The position numbers and the translations under genes are program-made. Of a stretch of 64,000 nt of DNA, positions 36,997 through 48,992 are shown one piece after another. The notes under the pieces are model-generated. The model was given only the letters and a program-made list of their open reading frames with translations. It did no database searches and had not been told where the DNA came from. Source of the DNA: Cheiracanthium punctorium (lineage: Eukaryota; Arthropoda; Arachnida; Araneae; Cheiracanthiidae). The stretch covers positions 186,001 through 250,000 of the forward strand of contig JAWZYV010012246.1 in NCBI GenBank assembly GCA_038373885.1, in the 5' to 3' direction. Position 1 is the first letter of the stretch. Every line of letters starts with the position of its first letter.

Positions 36997-38599
36997 TTAA
37001 ACTGACACCATATGTTATTGCACTACAGAAAATTGGCTAAAACTTATGAGTGTGTCGAACATGCACACACTTTTGAATATTTCATTTCTTTATTTGCTGA
37101 TTTTGCTTGAAACGAACTTATATCACTGACATGCACGTAAAAGTAAAACATCAAACTTAAATGCGGTTATATCTGTGAATATTAGGCATATAGGGAAGTA
37201 ACCTCCGTTTTCGTATGCCAATATTTTGCCTAGCCAAAACTACTGAAGCTAGAAATGTGGCATGTGAGTGTTGGAGGGTGAGTGTTAGATTGGGAAACAT
37301 TTTCAGAAATGTTTTGCTAATGAGGGTTGGGGGCTAAAACGTCCCTTTACATATCCCGTGTGATCTCAAAGGAGGAAGGGGATGCCCTTATTATTCTTGC
37401 TGTGAAATACAACCGCCACGAATATCAAAAAATCAATTTCAGAACATTGCGAATATAATCATCCACGGAGGGTAGGTATGATAAAAGGGCGTGTGTGTGG
37501 CCATTTTTCTTTTTGAAAAAAGGATTATCTCTAAAATTCTCGTTTTAAAATTTAACAAATATGAATCCTATGTTTAAGCGCAGCGTGCATGCAATTAAAT
37601 ACCTTTTGAAAATTTACATATTTTTTAATTTTATGTAAAAAAAGGGCATTACTTTAAGGTACACTTTATTTTATTAATCAACCTTTTCATATCTGTAACC
37701 GATTAAAACAAATTTTATACACGATAGCATCTTAATTCACAAAAATACTTCAAAACAAGTTTCGAAATAATGAAACTAAAATCTTAGTAGAATTTCATTT
37801 TCTAAATTATTCCATTTAAAAATTCAATAAGGTTCACAACACTGTTATATAGATACTATTTCGTGCTACATATGTTCCGCATAATTTTGCCTGAAAAAAT
37901 TTGAAATGGAATACATCATGGAGTCAGTCACCAATGGAATACCTAATTCAATGTTTATACGACGCGTGACGGTACCAATCAACGTTTAAATGCTGTTTAA
38001 AAAGAGAACATAGGTAGGCATGACGTACACTTTACACGTCATGTTACAAACTTCACATTAACTAAGCTATTGTATTATCTAAAGAACTATTTAATAAAAT
38101 CACCTTAGCATTGATCCCACACTCTCAAAATCGTACATTTTAAATACTACAGGGTGAAATATGGCAATTTTTTCAACCCTGTTTACTGCGATTAGTTTAC
38201 TGCCATTACCTGCGATTTTTACTAAAATAATTTTTTTCCAAAAACATTCATTTTAAAAGAATTGTCACGTAAAATTCTTTTTACACATGATGTTTTGCAT
38301 TTAAAGATTGTTAAAAGCCTAATTTTGAGAAGAAATATATTTCAATTTTAAAACTTGTGCGTAGAAAATAGCAATTAAATCTACGTCAAGTTAAACACTA
38401 AAATTATAGAAACAAGATCAAAACTTCTATAACGCTAATAAATGTGCATTTAATATCGCTTTAAAAAAACACCAAAAATTAAGGAGTAAAAATACACAAA
38501 TGTATTAAGTACATGTTTTATTGAATGTTTTCAATTTTACATAAGATATTTAAAAGATTAAAATAGCATACAGTACACCGAAAAGAAAATGATTGCAGT
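36997..38599. other. AT-rich spacer
   Basis: No gene, repeat boundary or RNA was recognised. Confidence 0.5.
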
Positions 38600-38770
38600 A
38601 CAATATGTAGATAAACGTAACGCCAACATCACAACGTGTGGATTTACAACACGTTGTGATGTTGGTGTTACGTTTATCTACATGTTGTTCAATGGATTTA
38701 CATCACACAGATCTATATTATTTTGCAGCACAACGTGTAGGTAAACGTAACGCCAACACGTTGTGATGCC
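38600..38770. repeat. 40-bp-arm hairpin plus a third direct copy
   Basis: Arms 38600-38639 and 38649-38688 pair almost perfectly around a 9-nt loop. A further direct copy of the left arm (GTAAACGTAACGCCAACACG) lies at about 38739-38768. GGATTTACA/GGATTTACG occurs between and after the arms. It is probably a small fold-back element family with stacked copies. Confidence 0.65.
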
Positions 38771-41042
38771 GACTGTGCCAGTTGCCAAGCAATCATTGCC
38801 ATAGGTTCTTCGTGATTGGATTATTAATGCCATTAGGTCATTTTTGTGTGGATTTACGACACGCAGTGCTGTATTATTTTACAGCAATATGTGTGGTAAA
38901 ATTACAAATAATTCTTACTGTGAGCTCAGCGAACTTCTGAGGTAATACGTTTTTCTGTCCTAACCTTTTTCTGTAAGCAAAAACTTTTTGTTGATTAGTA
39001 ATTTGCAGCTTTAATCATTCGGTATGGTGTGCAACAAATAATAGTGTGAAAACTGTTAGTTTTAAAATACCAAGCATAAATTTGAAAAGTTGACAGCAGA
39101 AAATTTGAAATGATTTAGTTTTTCTAAGCATTTTCTGAAATTAATCGTCTTAAACACAGCAATATTAGTATCTATTTGTACACCTTTATGTTTTGAAGAC
39201 TGCGGCGCGTCCTTTTCGCGTCAGGCGAGACATTTTCTAGTCGAGAGCAATCGAATTTCACAGTTAAGGCAGTGAAACAGACGTTTCTGCAACATCCCGA
39301 TTTCTGCCCTTATATTCTTTTTCTGGTTTTCGACGTCATGAACTTTGATTTGCATATGAAGTTTTCTGCTTCAGTTTCTTGCTATAACTTTAAATTATGG
39401 AGGAATTATTTTATGTTACTTATCGGTGTAAGAATTTGCGTAATTTCGTTAAAACCATGTGCTTCCCTAATTGTTTTGAGCAGTGTGTATTTCCTTTATA
39501 TTTTACTGATCAAAAGTTAAAATAATAAACTTGTCGTTTTCTTCTTCTTTAATTTGTCAGAAACATTGCATTGTCCTTGGACATAATCTTTTAAATACAT
39601 TAAATTTCGTGCCGACAGTTTCGGAAAAGCACAGTTTGAGATATAAGTGACGCATGTTAAAATCCTTAAAAAAGAAAAGAAAAATGGATAATTCTTCTTT
39701 CCTTTAATTCTACTAGATATCTGAAGAGCAACCCTAAAATAAATCTGTACAATTTCTCTTTTCAAGTAAAACACCGAAAATCCGAACATCTCGGTGATTT
39801 TTCCTTGATCTATTGCTCTCCCAAAAGCAAACTTTTATCGCTAGTTTAGATACGGTTTTAAGAACACAAATTTTATTTGTTGTAGAGAAAATAAATTTAA
39901 GACTATCAGTAAATCTCTGTTATTTTTATGCTTTTTATGCCATTGCTGTTATTGATTGGAAGTAGAAAGGGAAGTTTTATACAATAATGTGTAACAACAA
40001 TCTGAAGAAAACTTTCTTTTACCACTATTTTATCATTAAATGGTAACATTTGCAGCATAGAGTCGATAGAATTTTTAAAAAGCTCGAAAAGAAATGATGT
40101 TGTTACGAAAGCACTTTAAGATTTTCAATTAACATGTCTAAGATAATAATAATCTAAGATCGGTGAACTTTTTTCCTGAAGATTCAAACCTCAGAAAAGT
40201 TAAGAGAAAGTAACAAACATCATTGATTAACACACAGAGTTATTACTTAGAACTGAAAGATAATGAATAAGGAAATGCAAGAGACGCAGACTTAGTGTGA
40301 CATATATAATAACGAATATGAGAATAAATATGACAAAACCCATTGCATGTACTTTTGTAAAAAAAAAGAAAAGAAAATATTAAAACTTCACATTCGAGGA
40401 AAAAGTGCCTGGAACTAGGATTCTCGAACTTAAGGGATTAAAGCTTCGAAGCATTATCATTTTTAAATACCACCAACAAGGGGAACTAAGATGAAATCAG
40501 TCTCTGGTAGTATCCAACTGAGACATTTGAAAGTTAACTGAGTACTCAGTGGATTTGATGGTAGATTGGTGTTTTACATTTAGTTTGATAATTTTTGAAA
40601 AGGTAAACCTTTTAAAAGTCCAATTGAAAAGAAGAGTAGAAGCAATCTCATATGATACAGAAGGAAAAAAGATCAAACTGACGGTATAACCTTAATCATA
40701 TGACTTAACCTTAATCATATGTACTACTCATAGATTCCTCATTTGATTCTAGAGCAGTTACTGCTGAAATTTTTAAAGATATGGTGTGGTAAGGTTTTTC
40801 AAATCTCTATACTGAAAAAAATGCTTAAACTGTAGCATACTTCTGTACAAAAATATTTTGAAGTTTCATTCGTGAAAATGAATTTTGCTATGTTTGAATG
40901 CTTTAATAGTGATTTTTTTCGCATAAATTAACTTCCTATTACTGTTTCACTTACAGTAATTTAACATTTATTTAAAAAGAAAAAAGTAAGCATCGCAGAT
41001 ACTTCATTACAACTGTGCAAATCACTCTTTCGATTCATTATA
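38771..41042. other. Spacer with one orphan Tc1 terminus
   Basis: 39468-39485 reads TAATTGTTTTGAGCAGTG, identical to the end of the Tc1 element at 31.7 kb, without a visible partner. 39190-39300 is somewhat GC-richer. A 16-bp direct repeat (CCTTAATCATATG) lies near 40690-40721. Confidence 0.5.
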
Positions 41043-41464
41043 GTCTAACGGAGGGGTCTCCAAACTTTTCAGCTTGAGGGCTGCATTTACTATCAAGTAA
41101 CAGTTTGGCGGCCGATTACATTCTCGAGGTGAAAAAAAAGGTATAAAAACATAGATGTTGTTTTTAATTATTTGTTTAATATTATTTTATTCAGTAATTA
41201 TTGAACATTACACATTAACACAGTGTATTAGTATTAATAGTGAAACTGTTTCCTGGATACCGAAATGGCAGACATATCTGGCTTTAGATTTGATGTCTGT
41301 AACATCAACAGTGGCCCGAGATTATTATCAAACAAGTTTGTTTTTATAGGATAGACAAGTTGTACACTGCAAAAAAAAGTGTGTAAAACGTACAGAAATT
41401 ACTCGTATTATTTACAGAATAAGTCTGTTCGTAAGAAAAAACAGTTTTTTTCTGTTTTATCTTC

Positions 41465-41700
41465 ACCCGCGCATGCGTACTAGACGAAGACGTCATTGCT
41501 CAACCTTGAGGTTCATTTCGCCTCCGGCGCAATTAAAACGGCAAGGCATTGTACTACGTGTCGTTAGCTGGAGCTGGAGAAAAGCGACGGTATATTTAGT
41601 TACAACTGCATACGTAGGTTCAGCTGAGTGTTTGATGTTATGTACGGATTTTGTTCCGCGTTGGCGTAACACGGCTCGTTTGGACTTAGAACATTTTTAA
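41465..41700. other. GC-rich leader next to the left terminus
   Basis: Far GC-richer than its surroundings, with GCATGCG, a GACGTCA site near 41489, CCTCCGGCGC and a weak TATA-like GGTATATTTAG. A 75-codon frame crosses it (Arg-rich N-terminus), with no recognised domain. It could be the promoter or 5' leader of the large element. The assignment is speculative. Confidence 0.3.
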
Positions 41701-42362
41701 GTACTTTAGTGTTTGTCGATAATGTTGACGCCACGTAATTAATTAGATTAATTAATTGACACAATTAATGTTAAATCAATAAGTAATTAGCAAGATATAA
41801 AGCAATAAGCTAATTAATTAGATTGATTACTATTAATTAATTGTTAATACAGTAATATTTAACTGGGAGGGAAACCCCCACCACAAGAATAAAAGGAGTT
41901 ACATGAAAAAATGTAAGAATTCTTATTTTATTTCCATAAAATGGACATTTAAAATGGCATTTACTCTCATTGTAAGCAACAATATCGGCCTTCTTTCGTA
42001 AAAAGTGGCATGTAACATTGAAGGGAGGGGGAAAATGGTTTCTTTTGTAGAAAATATTTCCAAAAAGGTTGAATTCTTTTTTTTTGGGGGGGGGGCAGTT
42101 ACACCTCCGTCTTCCCTTTTAATCCGTCCTTGGCGTTGAATGGTGGGAAATAGAACAGTTATGGAACTTGATTGTGAATTCGAGAGTTTTTACCTACAAA
42201 AAGAAACGAAAAAAAATCACCTGTGAATTTTGATATATTTATTTTAGACTTGCGGGTGAGGGGAGGGGGGGACTTTTATGAGTAAAACTACGCATCGAAA
42301 ACAATGAACCAACCAGATAAATCGGCATAATGATTTTAAGCAGTGCAGGGCATCACTTGATC

Positions 42363-42383
42363 TGACGTCATACTATGACGTCA
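42363..42383. promoter_or_regulatory. Two TGACGTCA (CRE/ATF-type) sites, 13 bp apart
   Basis: Perfect palindromes at 42363-42370 and 42376-42383, just ahead of the SINE and pogo-type pseudogene. bZIP/CREB binding is expected from the sequence only. Confidence 0.4.
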
Positions 42384-42492
42384 CCTTAGCGACTCTTTCT
42401 TCAGCTACTTGCGATTTATGTGCAAAATTTTCTGGCAACACTGATCGCAGGTGACGCTCTGGGTCGGCTAACGAACGACACGTACCGTTCAT

Positions 42493-42720
42493 CTCACCAT
42501 GGCACAGCGTTTATGTCACTGGAAATAGTAGACGGGCGAAGTGTGAAAGTCCCAGGTTCGGGTCCCATCCCGCGTCCGTCGACCGTTAACCGTTCAGAGT
42601 TTTCCGTGGTTTTCTCCGGAAGTTAGCGTAAATACGGATTAGGACCCCTTCGAAAGACCCCCACGGAGGGCTCCCCTCTTTCAAGGAAACCTCCCCAAAG
42701 CTCACTCACCAAATGGAACG
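42493..42720 (+). repeat. tRNA-derived SINE, plus strand
   Basis: The head CACCATGGCACAGCGTTTAT has an A-box region, a B box AGGTTCGGGTCCC follows, and the body contains GCGTAAATACGGATTAGGAC then AAAGACCCCCACGG. It is the same family as 47125-47286 (minus), sharing head and body. Confidence 0.8.
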
Positions 42721-43218
42721 AATTTCACACAATCTCAAGTACACACTAAAAGGAACGTACTGTGTGAAAATTAGCTGCTATCTCCTCATAGAACTTGAGA
42801 AATTAAAGGTTAAAAATTAGTTAAAATCGCACCAATTGTACCCTTTAGCTAGTATTTGGCGACAGGGATAAGTTGAAACGCTCACGCGAGTACGTACTCG
42901 AAATATTTATAAATCAGTGTTTGCTATACCGTGTTATATTTCAACGTACTGGGTTTTTAAGTAGCTTAATCTCGTTTTCTACTCGTTAAACTGAAGTCCT
43001 ATAATATTTTTATTTTAGTTCTGAAAGTCCCTGAAGAAAGTAATTTCTTTTTATTTGTATTAACACATTGCAAGCTGCAAATTCAGTTTACGCATAAGTG
43101 AGGCATTTATTTTAATTCTATTCTTTTTATCCACATGATGATACTATGGAGCAAATATACTTAATGTTGTTTTTATGCTTTACGCGGAAGTTTCTTCGAA
43201 AAATATGACATTGTCTCC

Positions 43219-44110
43219 ATGCACAGACGAAGAAAAACTTTGCAAAATCAAATTGTTGAAAGCTTGCAAAATTATCAGAAAGTAAATGCAACAGATTTGG
43301 TAGCAAATGAGCAATGCTTATTACTCGATACCCCTGAAGATCCTATATTTTCTAGTTTAGAAAACGAAAGCATTGACTTCATGTCCAGTGAGGACATCAT
43401 GCAAAATAAGCAATGTATTTCTTGAAAAGATAAGGAGACTGCAGTAAAATACTGGCGGGATACAATAGTGGCAAAATCCCGCAGTTTACAGAGTGTTCAA
43501 AATTATTTTAAATTTGTTACAAATAAAAGGCAGTTATATCTGTGGGAAAAGCAAATTCAGAAGAATGGCGATTATAAATATAAACTAAATCAAATTAAAA
43601 AATATACGTTTTAACACTTCTAACACGCAAGAAAATTACAGAAAAATGTACATGATTGTGATTTACAAACTTGGGCTTCAGAAAAGGCATTCGAATTAGG
43701 ACTGAAATTCCGCGCATCTAAAGGATGGCAGTACAGATTTTTAAAAAAGAATAAGATTGTGAGCAGGAAAGTTACAAAATTTGTTTTGCTGAAAAACTCT
43801 TGGTCAAAGGAAATCATTAAGAAATTAACGCAGGCGTTCGTAAACAATGTAAATGTCTTTATAAAGGATTCATTGTTAAAAGACGATCAAATTTTTATGC
43901 TGATCAGTCAGGTTTTAATTTAGAAATCCTTCTAGACGAACCCTTCAAGACGGAACATAGAGGATCGAAGCAAGTAGAAAGTGAGATTCAATCACAAAAT
44001 GCTGTGACACATTCCTACACTACAATTCCGATTTTAAGTAAAAACAATAGATTGTTATAGCCATTACATATTGAACATCCCGAAAAAACTGAAGAATTCG
44101 GAAAAAATTA
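43219..44110 (+). pseudogene. pogo/Tigger-type (CENP-B-like) transposase, N-terminal half, decayed
   Basis: After a short open start (43219-43425), successive pieces in shifted frames show the family order: a YWRD...SVQNYFKFV...LYLWEKQI helix-turn-helix block, WASEKAFELGLKFRASKGWQ with RFLKKNKIVSRKVTKFV (CENP-B type DNA-binding domain), then ADQSGFNLEI, which holds the first catalytic Asp. It continues to KQVESEIQSQNAVTHSYTT and ILSKNNRLL before a stop. At least three frameshifts and several stops are needed. The rest of the DDE domain is absent. It would bind terminal repeats and move TA-flanked elements if intact. Confidence 0.78.
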
Positions 44111-45172
44111 AGTGCAGCAGTTTTCTGACATTGTGTTAATGAAACAACTTAATAATATATTTCTTTCAGGGTGAAATCAAAGGGGTGGGGGAGGGAATTA
44201 TAGGGTGAACCCCTCCCCTCCAAAAAAATTAACTTACAATTTTTTAAAATTATTTTTTTAATACCATTGTTCATTTCAATTCCTATTTCGCTAAGAAGCT
44301 AAACTTCTTATAAAAGCTACGTTTAACCTCCTATGCATGCATAGATTTTATGTTTAAAAAATATTTTTGGCCAATTTCCTCCATCCCCCCCCCTCTCCAA
44401 AACGGAACCAGTTACCGGCCTGATTTTTTTCCCACCATGTATTCTGCGTGCAGTGAATCATTGCTGTAGATGAATCCTGACCTGTGCTTACTTAAAATGC
44501 TTATTAAATAAGCATCTTTTTGTAAAAGCATTTATAAAAGAAAATAGAAAGCGCCGAGTAGCGATAGAGGCTCTATTCTGTCGGCTCATACTCATTTTTT
44601 ATTAATTAATTTTAGCTTTAATTTAGGAAATAGCAACTAGTTTTTACACATTAGGTTTCTTTAAGTGTGTACTTATGACTGGATTAAATTCGTTACGTTG
44701 AGTGAGCTTCGGGGAGGTTTCCTTGTTTGTGTTGTCCTTCTGACGAGGATTTATAAGCGGGCTTCGAGCCAACCACTCGAATCCGATATACTTGTTCACA
44801 ACAACTACATATCGCAATTGTTCTTGGTTTTGGGGGAAATGAGCAATAGCAACTTCATGTAACAAGTTAAGTACTACTCATAAACTGTTTCTCATAAGTT
44901 ATTTCCTTATTATAGTGTTTGTTTATATTCATTGCACTTGCTAATTGGTCCTAGAACTGTAGTTAGCATTTCTTATTATATAGTTATGGATATGTTAAAT
45001 ATTTTGGAATGAGTGTTTTTGTTCGCAATCATTTTGTTTGCAGTGCTCCAGTAAGTGAAAGAATATCGCTGAACTTAAACATCCTGGCACTGTGATAAAT
45101 ATATTGTTTATTTTCAGTGTTTGTACTTGAATAGTCGTCTAACACCGAACAATTTATGATGTTTTTAGTGTG
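44111..45172. other. Spacer with GC-rich islands
   Basis: 44180-44420 contains G- and C-runs like those in the hAT MITEs further right, without clear termini. 44545-44870 is GC-richer with a TATA-like TTTATAAGCGG and overlapping frames on both strands. No gene can be supported. Confidence 0.35.
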
Positions 45173-45361
45173 TATGTGTGCAGGCGCATAGCCAGGAAAA
45201 TTTTTCGGGTGGGGGATATGCGCCTGGAAAATTTTTCGGGGAGGGGGATATGAACTGATATGTGTATAAATAGACGGAATTTCATCACTAATCCAAAAAT
45301 TTCGGGGGGGGGGGAATATATCCCGATATCCCACCCCCCTGGCTACGCCCCTGCATGTGTG
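45173..45361. mobile_element. hAT MITE, GTAGCCAGG family
   Basis: The element 45181-45353 (173 bp) runs from CAGGCGCATAGCCAGG to the inverse of CAGGGGCGTAGCCAGG, with flanks TATGTGTG and CATGTGTG (7 of 8). The interior holds three TTTCGGGG-like runs. It is a widespread hAT-type MITE terminus. Confidence 0.75.
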
Positions 45362-46271
45362 CTCGGGGGGATTTCACATCAAATATAATATTATACACTT
45401 CCCAGACTTATAAATTTCTATCTTCTATACTTACAATAAGAATTCTGATTTTCTAGGAGTATCTTAAAGTTTCCTTACGCGTAAGTGCCTTCAATAATTT
45501 AAATCAATGGATATATCTCAATCAAGTTTATGAGGTAAACCAAATTAAAGAAATGATATATTTCACCTTTTAACGTATAAAAGAACAGAAGAATTGTATC
45601 TACAAATTATTTATAATTTCCTTGTAATATTTGTTATGTAGTTTTAAATTTGTACACACTTTGCAATTCTTTTTGCATATTGCATTACTATTATTTCTTA
45701 ATCCTAGTAAAAATGAATCAAAGAAGCATACTTATACACTTTTTTTCAAAGTTAATGAAACACTTTTAACTACCATTTTGTAAACATATAAATAAATCAA
45801 ACCACATAGCAATATTTTAAAAAGTGTGAAATTTATATGTATATAGCATATAACTGTTTTTTTTTTATTAATACACAACTGGTAATTAAAATAGCAACAC
45901 CAAGAAGGTGACATGCTACACACAGTGCAGCAATTTTAATGTCGAGTAGTATATTTTATCAAATAAATATTTCTAGCTTCATAACATTGTGATTTTCTTT
46001 TTTCTACAAATTATGTCATTATCAAAAACAATAATCATTTTCTTCAGTTTTAAAAGTAATTTTTCATTTGTATGAGATAAACAGCTAGATTTTGATTTGA
46101 AGTAGTTTTACAGTGGGAATTTTCTAGTTTTTTGTATATTCAGGGTAGACTTGGAATTCAGGGATTTGGGAAATTTTATTTCTGGAAAAGTCAGGGAATT
46201 CTGCAAAAAATCTCTTCTAAATCAGGGAGATTTAAAACTCTTTACAATGTTTATCGTCATTTGATGCAGAA
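45362..46271. other. AT-rich spacer
   Basis: Near 46140-46230 there is a GTCAGGGAATT-type repeat (CAGGG recurring at ~25-40-bp steps). Nothing else was recognised. Confidence 0.45.
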
Positions 46272-46273
46272 TA

Positions 46274-46437
46274 CCGTGTTTTATCGCGTAATAGTCGCAC
46301 CCCCGTTTTGAAGCTGAAAAAATAACTCTTTAGAGTTACAATATTATATAGTAGATTTTACCCGCATAATAGTCGCACCTGGACTTTCAACATGAAAAAT
46401 TGGCAAAAAAGTGCGACTATTACGTGAGTAAACATGG
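46274..46437. mobile_element. TA-flanked MITE, 164 bp
   Basis: Left end CCGTGTTTTATCGCGTAATA and right end the inverse of CCATGTTTACTCACGTAATA, both followed by GTCGCAC; flanked by TA at 46272-46273 and 46438-46439. AATAGTCGCACC is present a second time internally. It is Tc1/mariner-type and non-coding. Confidence 0.78.
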
Positions 46438-46764
46438 TAGTTTTGGCTTCTGGTGATCGGAACAGCTTTAGTATTTGCCATTATTGGCAGTCTTTGTCAT
46501 AACTTTGTGAAATTTTCAATGGCATTAATATTTTATTTAAATATTATGTATTCATTTCTTAAATTCTCAAACAGGGATGTATAGATTTTTTTATAATTCT
46601 TATTCACTATATTTTAAGTTAACATTTACTCTGTGAGGGGGGTTCCACCCCCTCAAACCCCGTTTCTTTCTTTTAAATAAATGCAATTTCAGTTTACTAA
46701 CAACCATAGTCAGATAAAAGAAAAAGCTATCTGCGCACATAATCCAAAACTATCTGCAAAGTCA

Positions 46765-46937
46765 TATGACGTATTTAAGGAGGAGAGGGGGGGGGTCCTG
46801 GGGGTTCGGACACTCCCCCCCCCTCCCTGAAATTTTGATTTTTGTCACTATAATGATAGTCTTTTTGTGAAAAATTCTGCCTTTTTTACGGTTTGGACAC
46901 CCCCCCTCTCCCAAAATGTTTCCTGAATACGTGCCTG
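46765..46937. mobile_element. Diverged hAT MITE of the G-run type
   Basis: The right end is the inverse of CAGGCACGTATTCAGGAAAC, clearly like the 45.2-kb MITE. The left end (near CATATGACGTATTTAAGG) is less certain and no target duplication matches. G- and C-runs flank a central AT stretch. Confidence 0.4.
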
Positions 46938-47124
46938 CTCGTGATAACTGAATACATATTGTGTATATGAACTTGTGTATATGCATTCGAAGCACACATC
47001 TGTGCAACCCGCTTGCACTATAGTGACTAGCTGCTGCTGTTGTGAACATGTATATCGGATTTGTGTGCTTGGCTCGAAGTCCACTTGTAAATCCTCGTCC
47101 GAATGACAAAACAAGGGAGTTACC

Positions 47125-47286
47125 CTCAGTGGGGGTCTTTGTAAGGGGTCCTAACCCGTATTTACCCTAAGTTTCGGAGAAACACCGAACGGTTAGGTCG
47201 ACGGATGTGCGATGGAACCCGAACCCGGGACCTTCACACTTCGGCCGTCTACCATTTTCAGTGATATAACCACTGTGCCATGGTGA
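47125..47286 (-). repeat. tRNA-derived SINE, minus strand
   Basis: On the minus strand: CACCATGGCACAGTGGTTAT, B box GGGTTCGGGTTCC, then GGTAAATACGGGTTAGGACC and AAAGACCCCCAC. It is the best-preserved member of the family shared with 42.5 and 8.6 kb. Confidence 0.82.
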
Positions 47287-47822
47287 GGCTTTGTGCAAGA
47301 TAAATTGTTTATTTATTTTAATGCATAAATTTTAAAACCATTTCATATCAGTGCCTAGTTATAAAAGTATTTTTTTAATATTTTGCTTATTATACAGTCT
47401 GATCATCAACGTTTTAAATTTCAAAATCTCGAATCATAAGTGTAGTCAGTGGCCAATATCCTGAATCAGGAACACTAAACATAAATAGCAATTTTTTATT
47501 CAATACTTTTCGAAGTTGAAATATGTAAGAAAGTAATTAAAAATTAGCGCAGATCTGATCGCTCTGTAAGCAGTTCTTTATAAAAGTTTTGCATTTAAAA
47601 AGAGAGGAACGCTTAAAAATTTGAGCTTTCCGCTTTTAAAAAGTTGAAAATTTGATTCTTTTTTCTTATTCATTATTTTTTCAAAATGATTTGACGAAAA
47701 TTAAGCATATTGTTAAATGTAGTAAAAATATTTTATCATGTATTTTTATTTCGAATGTTCAATAGCAATGATGCATACAGTCTTCTATTTTAAAAGAAGA
47801 TGGTAATTTTGACATTTTAATT
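47287..47822. other. AT-rich spacer
   Basis: No gene or repeat boundary was recognised. Confidence 0.5.
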
Positions 47823-48256
47823 TGGAAGGGCAGGCCCATGGTCAGGATTTTTATTCGGGAGGCTCAAATATTCAAATACCATAAGTTAAACATAGGTATC
47901 ATGGGGTCCTACGAAAGGTGCAAGAAAGGGCCCCCCCACCCTCCGACATAGGCGCGGCATAGTGATCATTTTTAAAATACACTGGAACTTTTTGTATTTT
48001 AGTACTGAAGTGTCTGAAATACTGAAATAAGCCTTTTCTAGAATAAGGGTGTTCCCTAGAATATAAGCCTTCCCTAGAATACTGGGTGGATTGTGGTAAT
48101 GGGGCCGCTTGGGTGCCCCTCTCTTGTAGAGGACGCGGGGCTGCAGAGCCTGTTTCCTTAAATCCGTCCCTGTATATAAACATACATATTTGAACTTTCG
48201 GGGGGGGGTATAGCTCCTCTAGCCTCCCCTTCCCTGGCTACGTGCTTGTCGAGGGG
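47823..48256. mobile_element. hAT MITE, GTAGCCAGG family, about 418 bp
   Basis: The element 47831-48248 starts CAGGCCCATGGTCAGGA and ends with the inverse of CAAGCACGTAGCCAGGG. Flanks TGGAAGGG and TCGAGGGG agree at 6 of 8. CTAGAAT recurs three times near 48037-48080. It is older than the copy at 45.2 kb. Confidence 0.5.
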
Positions 48257-48396
48257 GAATTACGATAAGTGCTGCTGAAAAGTAAAATTATTATGCTCCT
48301 AGCTTGTGCTAACTAATTTCAGTTTATAGATGAGACAAAAGTAAAATGTGATTTTTTAAATGTGTTTAATTCACTGAAGTAATTTTTTTTTTCTAG

Positions 48397-48526
48397 GTGT
48401 TTGCTTGGAATAAATCCTAACAGAGGATGCAAGAAGAATCCTGATGTGAAAAAACGTGAGGCCGTTAATATGAAAATTCTCAATTTACTTAATAAAATGT
48501 CGCCATATGAGCTAATTGACCACTAA
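48397..48526 (+). CDS. Possible terminal exon inside the 9.2-kb element
   Basis: A polypyrimidine tract ending TTTTTCTAG gives a strong splice acceptor at 48395-48396. The open stretch begins after one base, encodes 42 residues (starting CLGINPNRGCKKNPDVKK, ending NLLNKMSPYELIDH) and stops at TAA 48524-48526. AATAAA lies at 48583-48588, with a second near 48653. The peptide is basic and has two Cys, with more balanced composition than the local chance frames. I do not recognise it. It may be an exon carried by the transposon, a host exon, or chance; no upstream exon with a matching donor was found. Confidence 0.4.
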
Positions 48527-48801
48527 TTATATATTAAGAAATACCCATGAATACTGGAGAGCAATCCTATAAAATTATAAACAATAAACTTTGTAAATAT
48601 TCCTCTGTTTGTACTTTGTAAATACTTTATAAATACTGTATTTTTTTTCTTAAAATAAATCTAATTTTTCACAATTTTTCCTGACGTATTTCTTTGATTA
48701 TTAATGGATATTACAAAAGTCTAAGCATAGATATATCATGTAAGAGTAATTTTAAACTCCTAAAAACTATTTCTGAAAAATAAGATGCATATATGTATAT
48801 A

Positions 48802-48990
48802 CATTAAAACCTCTACTAACGGTCACCTCCGAAGACTGGTCATCTCTTAAATCAGACACTGTTAGAAGTTTACAGAATTGAATTGAGACTATTGAATTAA
48901 CATTATTGTGAACCTCCAAAGAACGGTTGTCTCATAAAATGGTCATTATTTTATGGGACCAAACGTAGCTGTTTCTCAGAGGTTTCACTC
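48802..48990. mobile_element. TA-flanked MITE, 189 bp
   Basis: The left end CATTAAAACCTCTACTAACG and the right end (inverse of GAGTGAAACCTCTGAGAAAC) are flanked by TA (48800-48801, 48991-48992). The AAACCTCT core with internal GGTCACCTC resembles a common arthropod Tc1/mariner MITE family. Confidence 0.65.
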
Positions 48991-48992
48991 TA

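Noticed and set aside
42493..42570. Possible functional tRNA gene
   Set aside because: The B box is good, but the cloverleaf is not intact and the same sequence recurs with a SINE body.
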